A stretch of 64,000 nt of DNA from positions 1 through 64,000 of the forward strand of contig JAABQG010000005.1 of the NCBI GenBank assembly GCA_011391595.1, in the 5' to 3' direction. The stretch's first letter is position 1. Every line of letters starts with the position of its first letter. Made by a program: the position numbers and the translations under genes. This document shows, one piece after another, positions 46,263 to 53,477 of the stretch. The stretch comes from Hydrogenophaga sp. GTDB lineage: Bacteria > Pseudomonadota > Gammaproteobacteria > Burkholderiales > Burkholderiaceae_C. The notes beneath the pieces were generated by a model. That model saw only the letters and a list, made by a program, of their open reading frames with translations, was not told the origin of the DNA and searched no databases.

Positions 46263-47540
46263 TCAGGCCGGTCGCGCCATGCGGCAGCTCGATGGCAATT
46301 CGGCCTGTGCCGCGCTGATCTGCTTGATGACGCGAAAGCCATAGCCCGAACCTTCCACGTCGAACCTCACACCCGGCATGCCCTGGCGCTCCATCACGCC
46401 GACGACCAGCGCCTGCTGGAACTGATGGTCGCTCGCCCGCATGCGTCCCCCCTGCCCACTCAGGTTCACGGCCGCATTCTCCAGCTGGCCAGCGACCGCT
46501 GTCATGTTCGTGGCGGTGCCGCTCTTCTCGATCGCCTGCGCCAGCGCCTCCACCATCAGCTGCATGCGCATGTGCACGTAGTCGTCCGCCGGTTTGGGAA
46601 AGCGCGCGCGAAACGACTGGTAAAAAGCCTCGCTCTGGGCGCCCGGCACGTTGGGCAGCCAATCGGCCACGGCAATGACCCGGCCGATGCCGGCATCACC
46701 CATCGCGGCTGGCGCACCCAGCGCATTGCCGTAGAAGGTGTAGAACTTGCCGTCATAGCCGACTTCTTTCGCGGCCTTCACCAGCAGGGTCAGGTCATTG
46801 CCCCAGTTGCCGGTGATCACGGCCTGCGCGCCACTGGCCTTGATCTTGGCGGCATAGGGCAGAAAGTCCTTCACCCGGCCCATGGGGTGCAACTCGTCTC
46901 CGGCGATCTGTACGTCGGGGCGTTGCGCACCGAGCTGACGTTTCGCCTCGCGCAGCACCGCTTGGCCAAAACTGTAGTCCTGACCGATCAGGTAGACGCT
47001 CTTCACGACCCTGTCGTCCCTGATGACTTCCATCAGCGCGGCCATGCGCATGTCGGCATGGGCGTCGAAGCGGAAATGCCAGAAGCTGCACTTTTCGTTG
47101 GTCAGGATCGGATCCACCGCCGAATAGTTCAGGAACAGCACGCGCCTGCCCGGCTCGCGCTCGTTGTGCTTGTTGATCGCATCGATCAGCGCGGCCGCCG
47201 TCGCCGACGAATTGCCCTGCACCACGAACTGCACGCCGTCGTCGATGGCCGAACGCAGCGCCGACAACGCCTCCTCGTTCTGGCCCTTGCTGTCGTAGCG
47301 TTCGATCACCAGGGGGCGGTTGCCGCCGGGCAGCTTCAGTCCGCCGCGGGCATTGACCCGCTCCGTCGCCCACACCAGATTGCGGTACACCGCTTCGCCC
47401 GTATTGGCGAACGGACCGCTCAGTCCCTCGATCATCGCGATCTTTACCGGCGTTCCTGCCGGCGACTGCGCCCAGGCAGCGGCAGGCAGCGCAAGGGCCA
47501 CAGCCAGGGATTTCAAGACCTGGCGACGAAAAATTCTCAT
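46263..47540 (-). CDS. ABC-type branched-chain amino acid (Leu/Ile/Val-like) substrate-binding protein
   Basis: A 425-residue periplasmic binding protein of type I fold. The N-terminus MRIFRRQVLKSLAVALALP has a twin-arginine-like signal ending AWAQ. GLSGPFANTGEAVYRNLVWA and NARGGLKLPGG are typical of the LivK/AmiC-like family. No permease or ATPase is adjacent, so the transport partners are elsewhere or the protein is a sensor. It converges with the small exported gene (nine-base gap). Confidence 0.88.
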   Translation of the reverse strand: MRIFRRQVLKSLAVALALPAAAWAQSPAGTPVKIAMIEGLSGPFANTGEAVYRNLVWATERVNARGGLKLPGGNRPLVIERYDSKGQNEEALSALRSAIDDGVQFVVQGNSSATAAALIDAINKHNEREPGRRVLFLNYSAVDPILTNEKCSFWHFRFDAHADMRMAALMEVIRDDRVVKSVYLIGQDYSFGQAVLREAKRQLGAQRPDVQIAGDELHPMGRVKDFLPYAAKIKASGAQAVITGNWGNDLTLLVKAAKEVGYDGKFYTFYGNALGAPAAMGDAGIGRVIAVADWLPNVPGAQSEAFYQSFRARFPKPADDYVHMRMQLMVEALAQAIEKSGTATNMTAVAGQLENAAVNLSGQGGRMRASDHQFQQALVVGVMERQGMPGVRFDVEGSGYGFRVIKQISAAQAELPSSCRMARPA

Positions 47541-47684
47541 GGCTCGTTTTCTCTTGAAAAGCGGCACCGAGGTCGCAGATTCGATCCGTGCGGTGCTTCA
47601 CAGTTGACCGCCGCGCAGTGTAAGGGGCAACCCCTCCACCCGCGTTTTGCCGCCCCCTCAACCCTTGTGCCCAGGAGTGCATTC

Positions 47685-48074
47685 ATGTTTTTTTCCACCA
47701 GCCAGCCCGCCGTCCGCCGTTCTGCCTATGCGCCCGCGATGCGCTCACTCGACCGTTTCCTCGACCAGGCACTGGCCGCACCCGCCGCCAGCGCCAACAT
47801 GGGCCGCGCCGCATTCCAGGCCGACGAGCAATCCTGGACCTTGTCGCTGGACGTGCCCGGCGTGACCCGCGAGCAACTCACCATCGGCATCGAAGGCGCC
47901 GTCGTGCGTATCGAGACGCTGGCCGATGCGCCGCGCGCCTACAAGCAGGCCTACGAACTGCCGCAGGACATCGACACCACAGCCAGCACCGCCAAGCTGG
48001 AGAACGGCGTGCTGACGCTGACGCTGGCGAAGAAGCAGCCGGTCAGCAACGTCACCAAGATCACTATCAATTAA
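47685..48074 (+). CDS. Small heat shock protein Hsp20, second copy
   Basis: A 129-residue alpha-crystallin-type chaperone, shorter and diverged from the one at 15337. SLDVPGVTREQLTIGIEGAVVRIE and NGVLTLTLAKK define the domain. AGGAG lies eight bases before the ATG. A CTTGAA hexamer at 47553-47558 could be a heat-shock -35, but I see no good -10. Its last codons and stop (ATC AAT TAA) run straight into a dispersed-element copy. Confidence 0.92.
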   Translation: MFFSTSQPAVRRSAYAPAMRSLDRFLDQALAAPAASANMGRAAFQADEQSWTLSLDVPGVTREQLTIGIEGAVVRIETLADAPRAYKQAYELPQDIDTTASTAKLENGVLTLTLAKKQPVSNVTKITIN

Positions 48075-48103
48075 ATAGCTGACAGCGTCTATCCGACGAT
48101 GGA
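48075..48103 (-). repeat. Dispersed 29-bp element, copy 6 (at the hsp20 stop)
   Basis: Read on the minus strand: TCCATCG, 17 bases, GCTAT, then TTAATTG. The AT-rich arm overlaps the hsp20 stop codon, so the element appears to supply or abut the gene end, in the 40 bp between hsp20 and tsaD. Confidence 0.7.
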
Positions 48104-48114
48104 TAAAGGCACAT

Positions 48115-49176
48115 TCAGGCCAAATTCAGCGCATCCAGCGGCCATCGGGGCTTGACGTCGAAGGCGTAGGCCCGGTTCGCCAGCTGCACGCCGGCCTGAA
48201 GTCGCATGGCGGCGGCCATCGCGATCATGGCGCCATTGTCGGTGCACAGGTGTAGTTCGGGGTAGTGCACGCGAACACCCATCCGGGCACAGGCGGTGTC
48301 GAGCTGGGCGCGCAGTTCACGGTTGGCGCCCACGCCACCGGCCACCACCAGGCGGTTCAGCCCCGTCTGCTTCAGCGCCGCCAGCGATTTCTTCAGCAGC
48401 ACCTCGACGATGGCGGCCTGGGTGGAGGCGGCCAGGTCGGCCAGGACCTTGAGCGGCAAGCCTTCGGCCGGCACGGCGTGGGCGGTGGCGAGCTTTTTCG
48501 CCTGCGTCATCACCGCGGTCTTAAGGCCCGCAAAGGAAAAATCCAGGTTCCCGCTGTGCAGCAGCGGGCGCGGCAGCTTGAAGGCGGCCGCATGGCCCTG
48601 CTCCGCCAATCTGGAGAGCGCCGGCCCGCCGGGGTAACCCAGGCCCATGAGCTTGGCGGATTTGTCAAACGCTTCGCCGGCCGCGTCATCGATGGTTTCG
48701 CCCAATATTTCGTAGCGGCCCACGCCGTCCACCCGCATCAGCTGGGTGTGGCCGCCCGAGACCAGCAGCGCGACAAAGGGGAATTCCGGCGGATCGGCGC
48801 TCAGGAAAGGCGACAGCAGGTGCCCCTCCAGGTGATGCACGCCCAGCACCGGGCGCTCCAGCGCTGCGCCCAGCGCACAGGCCACGCCCGCACCGACCAG
48901 TAGCGCGCCAGCCAGCCCCGGGCCGCGCGTATAAGCCACCACGTCAACGTCCGCCAGCCGGCACCCGGCATGCTGAAGCACCTGGTCCGTCAACGGCAAC
49001 ACGCGGCGGATGTGGTCACGGCTGGCCAGCTCGGGCACCACACCGCCGTAGGCCTGGTGCATGTCGATCTGGCTGAACAGAGCGTGCGCCCTGAGCAACG
49101 GCACGGCAGCCATGCCGGATTCGACGAGCGCGACGCCCGTCTCATCGCACGACGATTCAATTCCCAGGATCAGCAT
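48115..49176 (-). CDS. tsaD: tRNA N6-adenosine threonylcarbamoyltransferase TsaD
   Basis: A 353-residue enzyme that transfers the threonylcarbamoyl group to A37 of ANN-decoding tRNAs, with TsaB, TsaE and Tsa[11 protein letters not shown] opens the ASKHA fold, [12 protein letters not shown] carries the metal-binding histidines, and [11 protein letters not shown] plus [12 protein letters not shown] bind nucleotide. TAAACT (49186-49191, reverse) ends nine bases before the ATG with no good ribosome-binding site. Confidence 0.98.
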   Translation of the reverse strand: MLILGIESSCDETGVALVESGMAAVPLLRAHALFSQIDMHQAYGGVVPELASRDHIRRVLPLTDQVLQHAGCRLADVDVVAYTRGPGLAGALLVGAGVACALGAALERPVLGVHHLEGHLLSPFLSADPPEFPFVALLVSGGHTQLMRVDGVGRYEILGETIDDAAGEAFDKSAKLMGLGYPGGPALSRLAEQGHAAAFKLPRPLLHSGNLDFSFAGLKTAVMTQAKKLATAHAVPAEGLPLKVLADLAASTQAAIVEVLLKKSLAALKQTGLNRLVVAGGVGANRELRAQLDTACARMGVRVHYPELHLCTDNGAMIAMAAAMRLQAGVQLANRAYAFDVKPRWPLDALNLA

Positions 49177-49269
49177 AGGACCCGAAGTTTAGGTGAAGCC
49201 CTCCAGTTCTTTCCCCTTGCCGGCGTCGATGATGGGGCCTTTGGCGTACTTCTTGCACACGATTGACCC

Positions 49270-49917
49270 ATGAACGAAGCCCTGCGAATCGTTGTCGTTG
49301 CCCCAGACCTCGATGTCGCCGATCCCCACGACGACGACGCCTTGGCTCAGGCCGAGCGCTCGCGCAGCCTGCGCATCGGCCTGCTTGAGAGCGGCTTCAA
49401 CCTCGTGGCCACTTTGCCGGGCGACGTCTTTCTGGCCGAACGGCTGACCCAGCTTCGTCCCGATCTGGTGATCGTGGACGCTGAAAGCGAGGCCCGTGAC
49501 GCGCTAGAGCACGTGGTAATGGCCACGCGTGACGCCCCGCGGCCGATCGTGATGTTCACCAATGACAGTGACACCACCCATGTCAAGGCCGCCGTGGCCG
49601 CCGGCGTGTCGGCCTACATCGTCGCTGGCCTGGCCCCCGAACGCATCCGCCCGATCCTGGACGTGGCGCTGGCGCGCTTCCAGCACGAACAGACCCTGCG
49701 CCAGGAGCTGGCGCAGGCGCGCAGCGAAGTCGACGAACTGAGCGCCGAGCTCAAGGACCGCAAGCTCATCGACCGTGCCAAGGGCCTGCTGATGCAGCGC
49801 CAGGGCCTGAGCGAGCAGGCCGCCTACGAAAAACTGCGCAAGGCGGCCATGGACAAGGGCTTGAAACTCGCTGAGGTGGCGCAGCGCATGCTCGACGTGG
49901 CCGAATTGCTCGCCTGA
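49270..49917 (+). CDS. nasT: ANTAR-domain response regulator / transcription antiterminator NasT
   Basis: A 215-residue protein. Residues 1-135 form a receiver-like domain with the acceptor-type Asp in LVIVDAES, but the usual receiver Lys position reads AYIVAGL, so it is probably a pseudo-receiver. A short coiled coil (RQELAQARSEVDELSAELKD) leads to a C-terminal ANTAR RNA-binding domain (KGLLMQRQGLSEQAAYEKLR then MDKGLKLAEVAQRML). ANTAR proteins bind paired hexaloop hairpins and prevent termination; such hairpins lie just downstream. A stop codon two codons upstream fixes the start. No NasS-type partner is adjacent. Confidence 0.93.
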   Translation: MNEALRIVVVAPDLDVADPHDDDALAQAERSRSLRIGLLESGFNLVATLPGDVFLAERLTQLRPDLVIVDAESEARDALEHVVMATRDAPRPIVMFTNDSDTTHVKAAVAAGVSAYIVAGLAPERIRPILDVALARFQHEQTLRQELAQARSEVDELSAELKDRKLIDRAKGLLMQRQGLSEQAAYEKLRKAAMDKGLKLAEVAQRMLDVAELLA

Positions 49918-49966
49918 TTCACCAGGAACGCCCGCGCCCCTCGGTCGCCGTCCCTCGATGGTGCAT

Positions 49967-49983
49967 CGCACAAACACAGTGCA
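49967..49983. promoter_or_regulatory. NtrC-like enhancer site
   Basis: GCAC (49968-49971), seven bases, GTGCA (49979-49983), matching the core spacing of the NtrC consensus TGCAC-y-N5-g-GTGCA. It lies about 130 bp upstream of the predicted transcription start, a normal enhancer distance. Confidence 0.55.
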
Positions 49984-50015
49984 CAGTCCCGTTTTCTCAA
50001 TCAATTAAGGCCTTA

Positions 50016-50044
50016 CCCCTTGTCAAATCGTCATATCTTGCTAT
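50016..50044 (+). repeat. Dispersed 29-bp element, copy 7 (upstream of the nrtA promoter)
   Basis: CCCCTTG, 17 bases, GCTAT, then GACTATTGA. The left box is degenerate but the middle (TCAAATCGTCA) closely follows the mutL copy. It lies between the NtrC-like site and the sigma-54 promoter. Confidence 0.6.
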
Positions 50045-50076
50045 GACTATTGACTCCCCTGCACCCTCGCCACCGC

Positions 50077-50092
50077 TGGCACGAGGTTTGCT
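50077..50092 (+). promoter_or_regulatory. Sigma-54 promoter of the nitrate assimilation operon
   Basis: TGGCACG, four bases, TTGCT: GG at 50078-50079 and GC at 50090-50091 are separated by exactly 10 bases, a near-perfect -24/-12 element. The predicted start of transcription is about 50103. With the upstream NtrC-like site this predicts nitrogen-limitation control. Confidence 0.8.
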
Positions 50093-50105
50093 TCACTCCT
50101 GGCAC

Positions 50106-50178
50106 GACCAGCGATGGTCACTTGACGGAGGCAGCCCAACGGCGGGTTGAATCTGTCGAAACCCGGACAAAGGCGTCC
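50106..50178 (+). promoter_or_regulatory. ANTAR-target leader with three AxxGxx hexaloop hairpins
   Basis: Three hairpins have six-base loops with A at position 1 and G at position 4, the rule known for ANTAR targets. Hairpin A: GACC, loop AGCGAT, GGTC (50106-50119). Hairpin B: CAGCCC, loop AACGGC, GGGTTG (50132-50149, one G-U pair). Hairpin C: GGAC, loop AAAGGC, GTCC (50165-50178). Hairpin C contains the whole 5' strand of the terminator, so NasT binding to B and C would block termination. An alternative stem 50143-50148 with 50160-50165 would break B. Confidence 0.75.
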
Positions 50179-50231
50179 CCACCCGCACGCGGCTTCCAGC
50201 AAGCCCCGCGCGAAGTGAGGACGCCTTTTTT
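50169..50231 (+). terminator. Intrinsic terminator in the nas leader
   Basis: AAAGGCGTCC (50169-50178) pairs perfectly with GGACGCCTTT (50219-50228) and is followed by further Ts to 50231. An inner stem GGCTT/AAGCC (50191-50205) stabilises it. It lies 31 bases before nrtA and would stop transcription unless the ANTAR hairpin C forms. Confidence 0.85.
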
Positions 50232-50261
50232 GTTTCTGTCTTGCCTTCAAGGAGTTTTGCC

Positions 50262-51506
50262 ATGACCGACCTTCTGAAATCCAGCCTCAGCCGCCGCGCC
50301 GTGCTGCAGACCGCCGCCGTGGGGGCCATCGGCATCAACCCTGCGTTGCGCGCCGCCGTTTATGCCCAGGGCTCGGACGCCCCCGAAAAGAAAGAAGTGA
50401 AGATCGGCTTCATCCCGCTGACCGACTGCGCCAGCGTCGTCATGGCCTCGGTGTTGGGCATCGACCAGAAGTACGGTGTCAAGATCATCCCCACCAAGGA
50501 AGCCAGCTGGGCCGGCGTGCGTGACAAGCTCGTCAATGGCGAACTGGACTTTGCCCACGTGCTCTACGGCCTGGTCTACGGCGTGCACCTGGGCGTGAGC
50601 GGCCCCAAGAAGGACATGGCCGTGCTGATGACGCTCAACAACAACGGCCAGGCCATCACGCTGAGCAAGAAGCTGGCCGACAAGGGCGCGGTGGACGGCG
50701 CCGGCCTGGCCAAGCTGATGGCCGCCGAAAAACGCGAATACACCTTCGCCCAGACCTTCCCGACCGGTACGCACGCGATGTGGCTGTACTACTGGCTGGC
50801 CGCCAACGGCATCGATCCGATGAAGGGCGCCAAGGTCATCACCGTGCCCCCGCCGCAGATGGTGGCGAACATGCGCGTGGGCAACATGGACGGTTTCTGC
50901 GTCGGCGAGCCCTGGAACCACCGCGCCATCATCGACGGTATCGGCGTCACGGCGGCCACGACGCAGGACATCTGGAAAGACCACCCTGAAAAGGTGCTCG
51001 GCACCACCGGCGAATTCGCGAAGAAGTACCCCAACACCTGCCGCGCCGTGACCGCCGCGATCATCGAAGCCGGCCGCTGGATCGACGCCAGCCTGACCAA
51101 CAAGAACAAGATGGCCGAGACGATTGCCGACAAGAGCTACGTCAACACCAGTGTGGACGCAATCAACCAGCGCATTCTGGGGCGCTACCAGAACGGGATG
51201 GGCAAGACCTGGGACGACCCGAATTACATGAAGTTCTACAACGAGGGCGCGGTGACCTTCCCCTACCTCAGCGACGGCATGTGGTTCCTGACCCAGCACA
51301 AGCGTTGGGGCTTGTTGAAGGAACACCCCGATTACCTGGCCGTGGCCAAGCAGATCAACCAGATCGACCTCTACAAGCAGGCCGCCACGGCTGCCAAGGC
51401 CCCGGTGCCCAAGGACGTCATGCGAAGCAGCAAGCTGATGGACGGCGTGGTCTGGGACGGCAAGGACCCAAAGAAGTACGCCGACGGTTTCAAGATCAAA
51501 GCCTGA
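50262..51506 (+). CDS. nrtA: Nitrate ABC transporter substrate-binding protein NrtA
   Basis: A 414-residue CmpA/NrtA-type binding protein that captures nitrate or nitrite in the periplasm. A twin-arginine leader (SLSRRAVLQTAAVGA) ends near VYAQ. VKIGFIPLTDCASVVMA and FPTGTHAMWLYYWLAANGIDP are family hallmarks. AAGGAG lies seven bases before the ATG. It is the first gene after the nas leader. A cytoplasmic NasS would lack this signal, so this is a transport protein. Confidence 0.94.
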   Translation: MTDLLKSSLSRRAVLQTAAVGAIGINPALRAAVYAQGSDAPEKKEVKIGFIPLTDCASVVMASVLGIDQKYGVKIIPTKEASWAGVRDKLVNGELDFAHVLYGLVYGVHLGVSGPKKDMAVLMTLNNNGQAITLSKKLADKGAVDGAGLAKLMAAEKREYTFAQTFPTGTHAMWLYYWLAANGIDPMKGAKVITVPPPQMVANMRVGNMDGFCVGEPWNHRAIIDGIGVTAATTQDIWKDHPEKVLGTTGEFAKKYPNTCRAVTAAIIEAGRWIDASLTNKNKMAETIADKSYVNTSVDAINQRILGRYQNGMGKTWDDPNYMKFYNEGAVTFPYLSDGMWFLTQHKRWGLLKEHPDYLAVAKQINQIDLYKQAATAAKAPVPKDVMRSSKLMDGVVWDGKDPKKYADGFKIKA

Positions 51507-51509
51507 GAC

Positions 51510-51631
51510 CTTGTGGGACAGACCAAGAATTTACACGCAGTGAAATTTTGCCCTGTCCCCAACCGATCAAGTCTTGCGGGACAGACCAACAGTTACACGA
51601 AGTCAACTTTGCTCTGTCCTCAACCAATCAG
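51510..51631 (+). repeat. Imperfect tandem repeat pair (REP/BIME-like) between nrtA and nrtB
   Basis: Two copies of a roughly 60-bp unit (51510-51571 and 51573-51631) with a period near 63 bp. Each begins with GGGACAG-ACCAA (51515 and 51578) and ends with the reverse complement (CTGTCCC at 51553-51559; CTGTCC at 51614-51619), so each forms a stem with a loop of about 30 bases. They fill most of the 142-bp gap and look like a REP-type pair. Confidence 0.75.
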
Positions 51632-51648
51632 GAAACAGGAGAAAGATC

Positions 51649-52626
51649 ATGGTCAGTGCCGTCTTCCACGGGCCCTTCGACGCCCCCACCCTCCCTGCAC
51701 CAGCGTCCTCCGCATCGCTGCCATCGCAGAACACTCCCAAATCAGTAGCTGACAAAGACCATCCGACGCTGGGTAGCATGCAAAAAACATCTGAAAACAA
51801 CGTGACAAAGGTCACGCCGCTCCCCGGCATCGACTGGCAGGGCAAATCGCGCGACTTCTGGGCATCCGCGCTGCCACCGCTGCTCGGACTGGGCCTGCTG
51901 GTTGCGCTCTGGGCCCTGGTGTCGATCACCACCAAGGGCAGCATCCCCAGCCCGGCGGACACCTGGAAACAGGCGCTGGAGGTGTTTGCCGATCCGTTCT
52001 ACCGCAAGGGCCCGAACGACCAGGGCGTCGGCTGGAACGTGCTGATGTCGCTGCAGCGCGTGGCCGTGGGCTTCGGGCTGGCCGCGCTGGTGGGCATCCC
52101 GGCGGGCTTCGCCATCGGGCGCTTCGAATTCCTGAGCCGCATGTTCAACCCGCTGATCAGCCTGTTGCGTCCGGTGTCGCCACTGGCCTGGCTGCCGATC
52201 GGCCTGCTGGTGTTCAAGGGCGCCAACCCGGCCGCCATCTGGACCATCTTCATCTGCTCGATCTGGCCCATGATCATCAACACCGCCGTGGGCGTGCAGC
52301 GCGTGCCGCAGGACTACATGAACGTGGCCCGGGTGCTGAACCTGTCCGAGTGGAAGATCCTCACCAAGATCCTGTTCCCCTCGGTGCTGCCCTACATGCT
52401 GACCGGCGTGCGCCTGGCGGTGGGCACGGCCTGGCTGGTGATCGTCGCCGCGGAAATGCTGACCGGCGGCGTGGGCATCGGCTTCTGGGTCTGGGACGAG
52501 TGGAACAACCTCAACGTCAAGAACATCATCATCGCGATCTTCGTGATCGGCATCGTCGGGCTGATCCTCGAATACGCCCTGATCAAGATCGCCACCGCAT
52601 TCACGTTTGAAGAGGTGAAGTCATGA
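51649..52626 (+). CDS. nrtB: Nitrate ABC transporter permease NrtB
   Basis: A 325-residue permease with six hydrophobic segments. VALWALVSITTKGSIPSPADTW and the EAA-like loop (VARVLNLSEWKILTKILFPS) fit the NrtB/SsuC family. AGGAG precedes the ATG at 51649. The first 70 residues are a low-complexity cytoplasmic extension; residues 33-42 (SVADKDHPTLG) come from a reverse copy of the dispersed element, so part of the extension is repeat-derived. Confidence 0.93.
   Translation: MVSAVFHGPFDAPTLPAPASSASLPSQNTPKSVADKDHPTLGSMQKTSENNVTKVTPLPGIDWQGKSRDFWASALPPLLGLGLLVALWALVSITTKGSIPSPADTWKQALEVFADPFYRKGPNDQGVGWNVLMSLQRVAVGFGLAALVGIPAGFAIGRFEFLSRMFNPLISLLRPVSPLAWLPIGLLVFKGANPAAIWTIFICSIWPMIINTAVGVQRVPQDYMNVARVLNLSEWKILTKILFPSVLPYMLTGVRLAVGTAWLVIVAAEMLTGGVGIGFWVWDEWNNLNVKNIIIAIFVIGIVGLILEYALIKIATAFTFEEVKS
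51745..51773 (-). repeat. Dispersed 29-bp element, copy 8 (inside nrtB, reverse)
   Basis: Read on the minus strand: CCCAGCG, 17 bases, GCTAC, then TGATTTG. The middle (TCGGATGGTC) is close to the FtsX-permease copy. It is in frame in the N-terminal extension of nrtB. Confidence 0.75.
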
Positions 52627-53459
52627 ACGCCAACCAGACCACCAAGTTCATCGACATCGTCGGCGTCGAGCAGGTCTTCAAGACCAAGAAGGGCCCGTTC
52701 TGCGCGCTGCAGGGCATCAACCTGACCGTGGCCAAAGGTGAGTTCGTCGCCTTGATCGGCCACTCGGGCTGCGGCAAGTCCACGCTGCTGAACCTGATCG
52801 CCGGCCTGACCACACCGACCGAAGGCCACCTGCTGTGCGCCAACCGCGAGATCGCCGGGCCCGGCCCGGACCGCGCGGTGGTGTTTCAGAACCACTCCCT
52901 GCTACCGTGGCTGACCTGTTTCGAGAACGTCTACCTGGGTGTGGAGCGCGTGTTTGGTGCGGGCTCCAAAAGCACGGGTGCCCCGTCTGAAAGCAAGGCG
53001 CAACTCAAGGCCCGCACCGATGCAGCCCTGGCGCTGGTCGGCCTGACGCCCGCCGCGCAAAAGCGCCCCGGCGAGATCTCGGGCGGCATGAAACAGCGCG
53101 TGGGCATCGCCCGCGCCCTGGCGATGGAGCCCAAGGTGCTGCTGATGGACGAGCCCTTTGGCGCGCTGGACGCACTGACCCGCGCCAAACTGCAGGACGA
53201 ACTGCTCGACATCGTGGCCCGCACGCACAGCACCGTGGTGATGGTGACGCACGACGTGGACGAGGCCGTGCTGCTGTCCGACAAGATCGTGATGATGACC
53301 AACGGGCCCGCCGCCACCATCGGCGAAGTGCTGTCGGTCAAGCTGCCACGGCCGCGCAACCGGGTCGAGCTCGCCGAAGACCGCCACTACGTGCAGTACC
53401 GCAAGGCGGTGATCGACTTCCTCTACACGCGCCAGGCCCACGTGGAAAAGGCCGCCTGA
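52623..53459 (+). CDS. nrtD: Nitrate ABC transporter ATP-binding protein NrtD/NrtC-type
   Basis: A 278-residue ATPase that powers the nitrate importer. Walker A is GHSGCGKST, the signature ISGGMKQRVGIARA, Walker B VLLMDEPFGALD, and the H-loop VTHDVDEAV. A Ser/Lys-rich insertion (GAGSKSTGAPSESKAQLKA) sits between Q-loop and signature. It overlaps nrtB by ATGA. It lacks the C-terminal NrtA-like domain of cyanobacterial NrtC. Confidence 0.94.
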   Translation: MNANQTTKFIDIVGVEQVFKTKKGPFCALQGINLTVAKGEFVALIGHSGCGKSTLLNLIAGLTTPTEGHLLCANREIAGPGPDRAVVFQNHSLLPWLTCFENVYLGVERVFGAGSKSTGAPSESKAQLKARTDAALALVGLTPAAQKRPGEISGGMKQRVGIARALAMEPKVLLMDEPFGALDALTRAKLQDELLDIVARTHSTVVMVTHDVDEAVLLSDKIVMMTNGPAATIGEVLSVKLPRPRNRVELAEDRHYVQYRKAVIDFLYTRQAHVEKAA

Positions 53460-53477
53460 AGGCGAGGCGAGTTCAGC

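Noticed and set aside
49189-49278. Minus-strand open stretch reading GFVHGSIVCKKYAKGPIID and ending in TAA upstream of tsaD
   Set aside because: It looks protein-like but lacks a start in a sensible place, overlaps the nasT start in antisense and matches nothing I know.
50069-50080. A fourth hairpin with an A1/G4 hexaloop (GCC, loop ACCGCT, GGC)
   Set aside because: It overlaps the -24 element of the sigma-54 promoter, so it would not be transcribed from that promoter.
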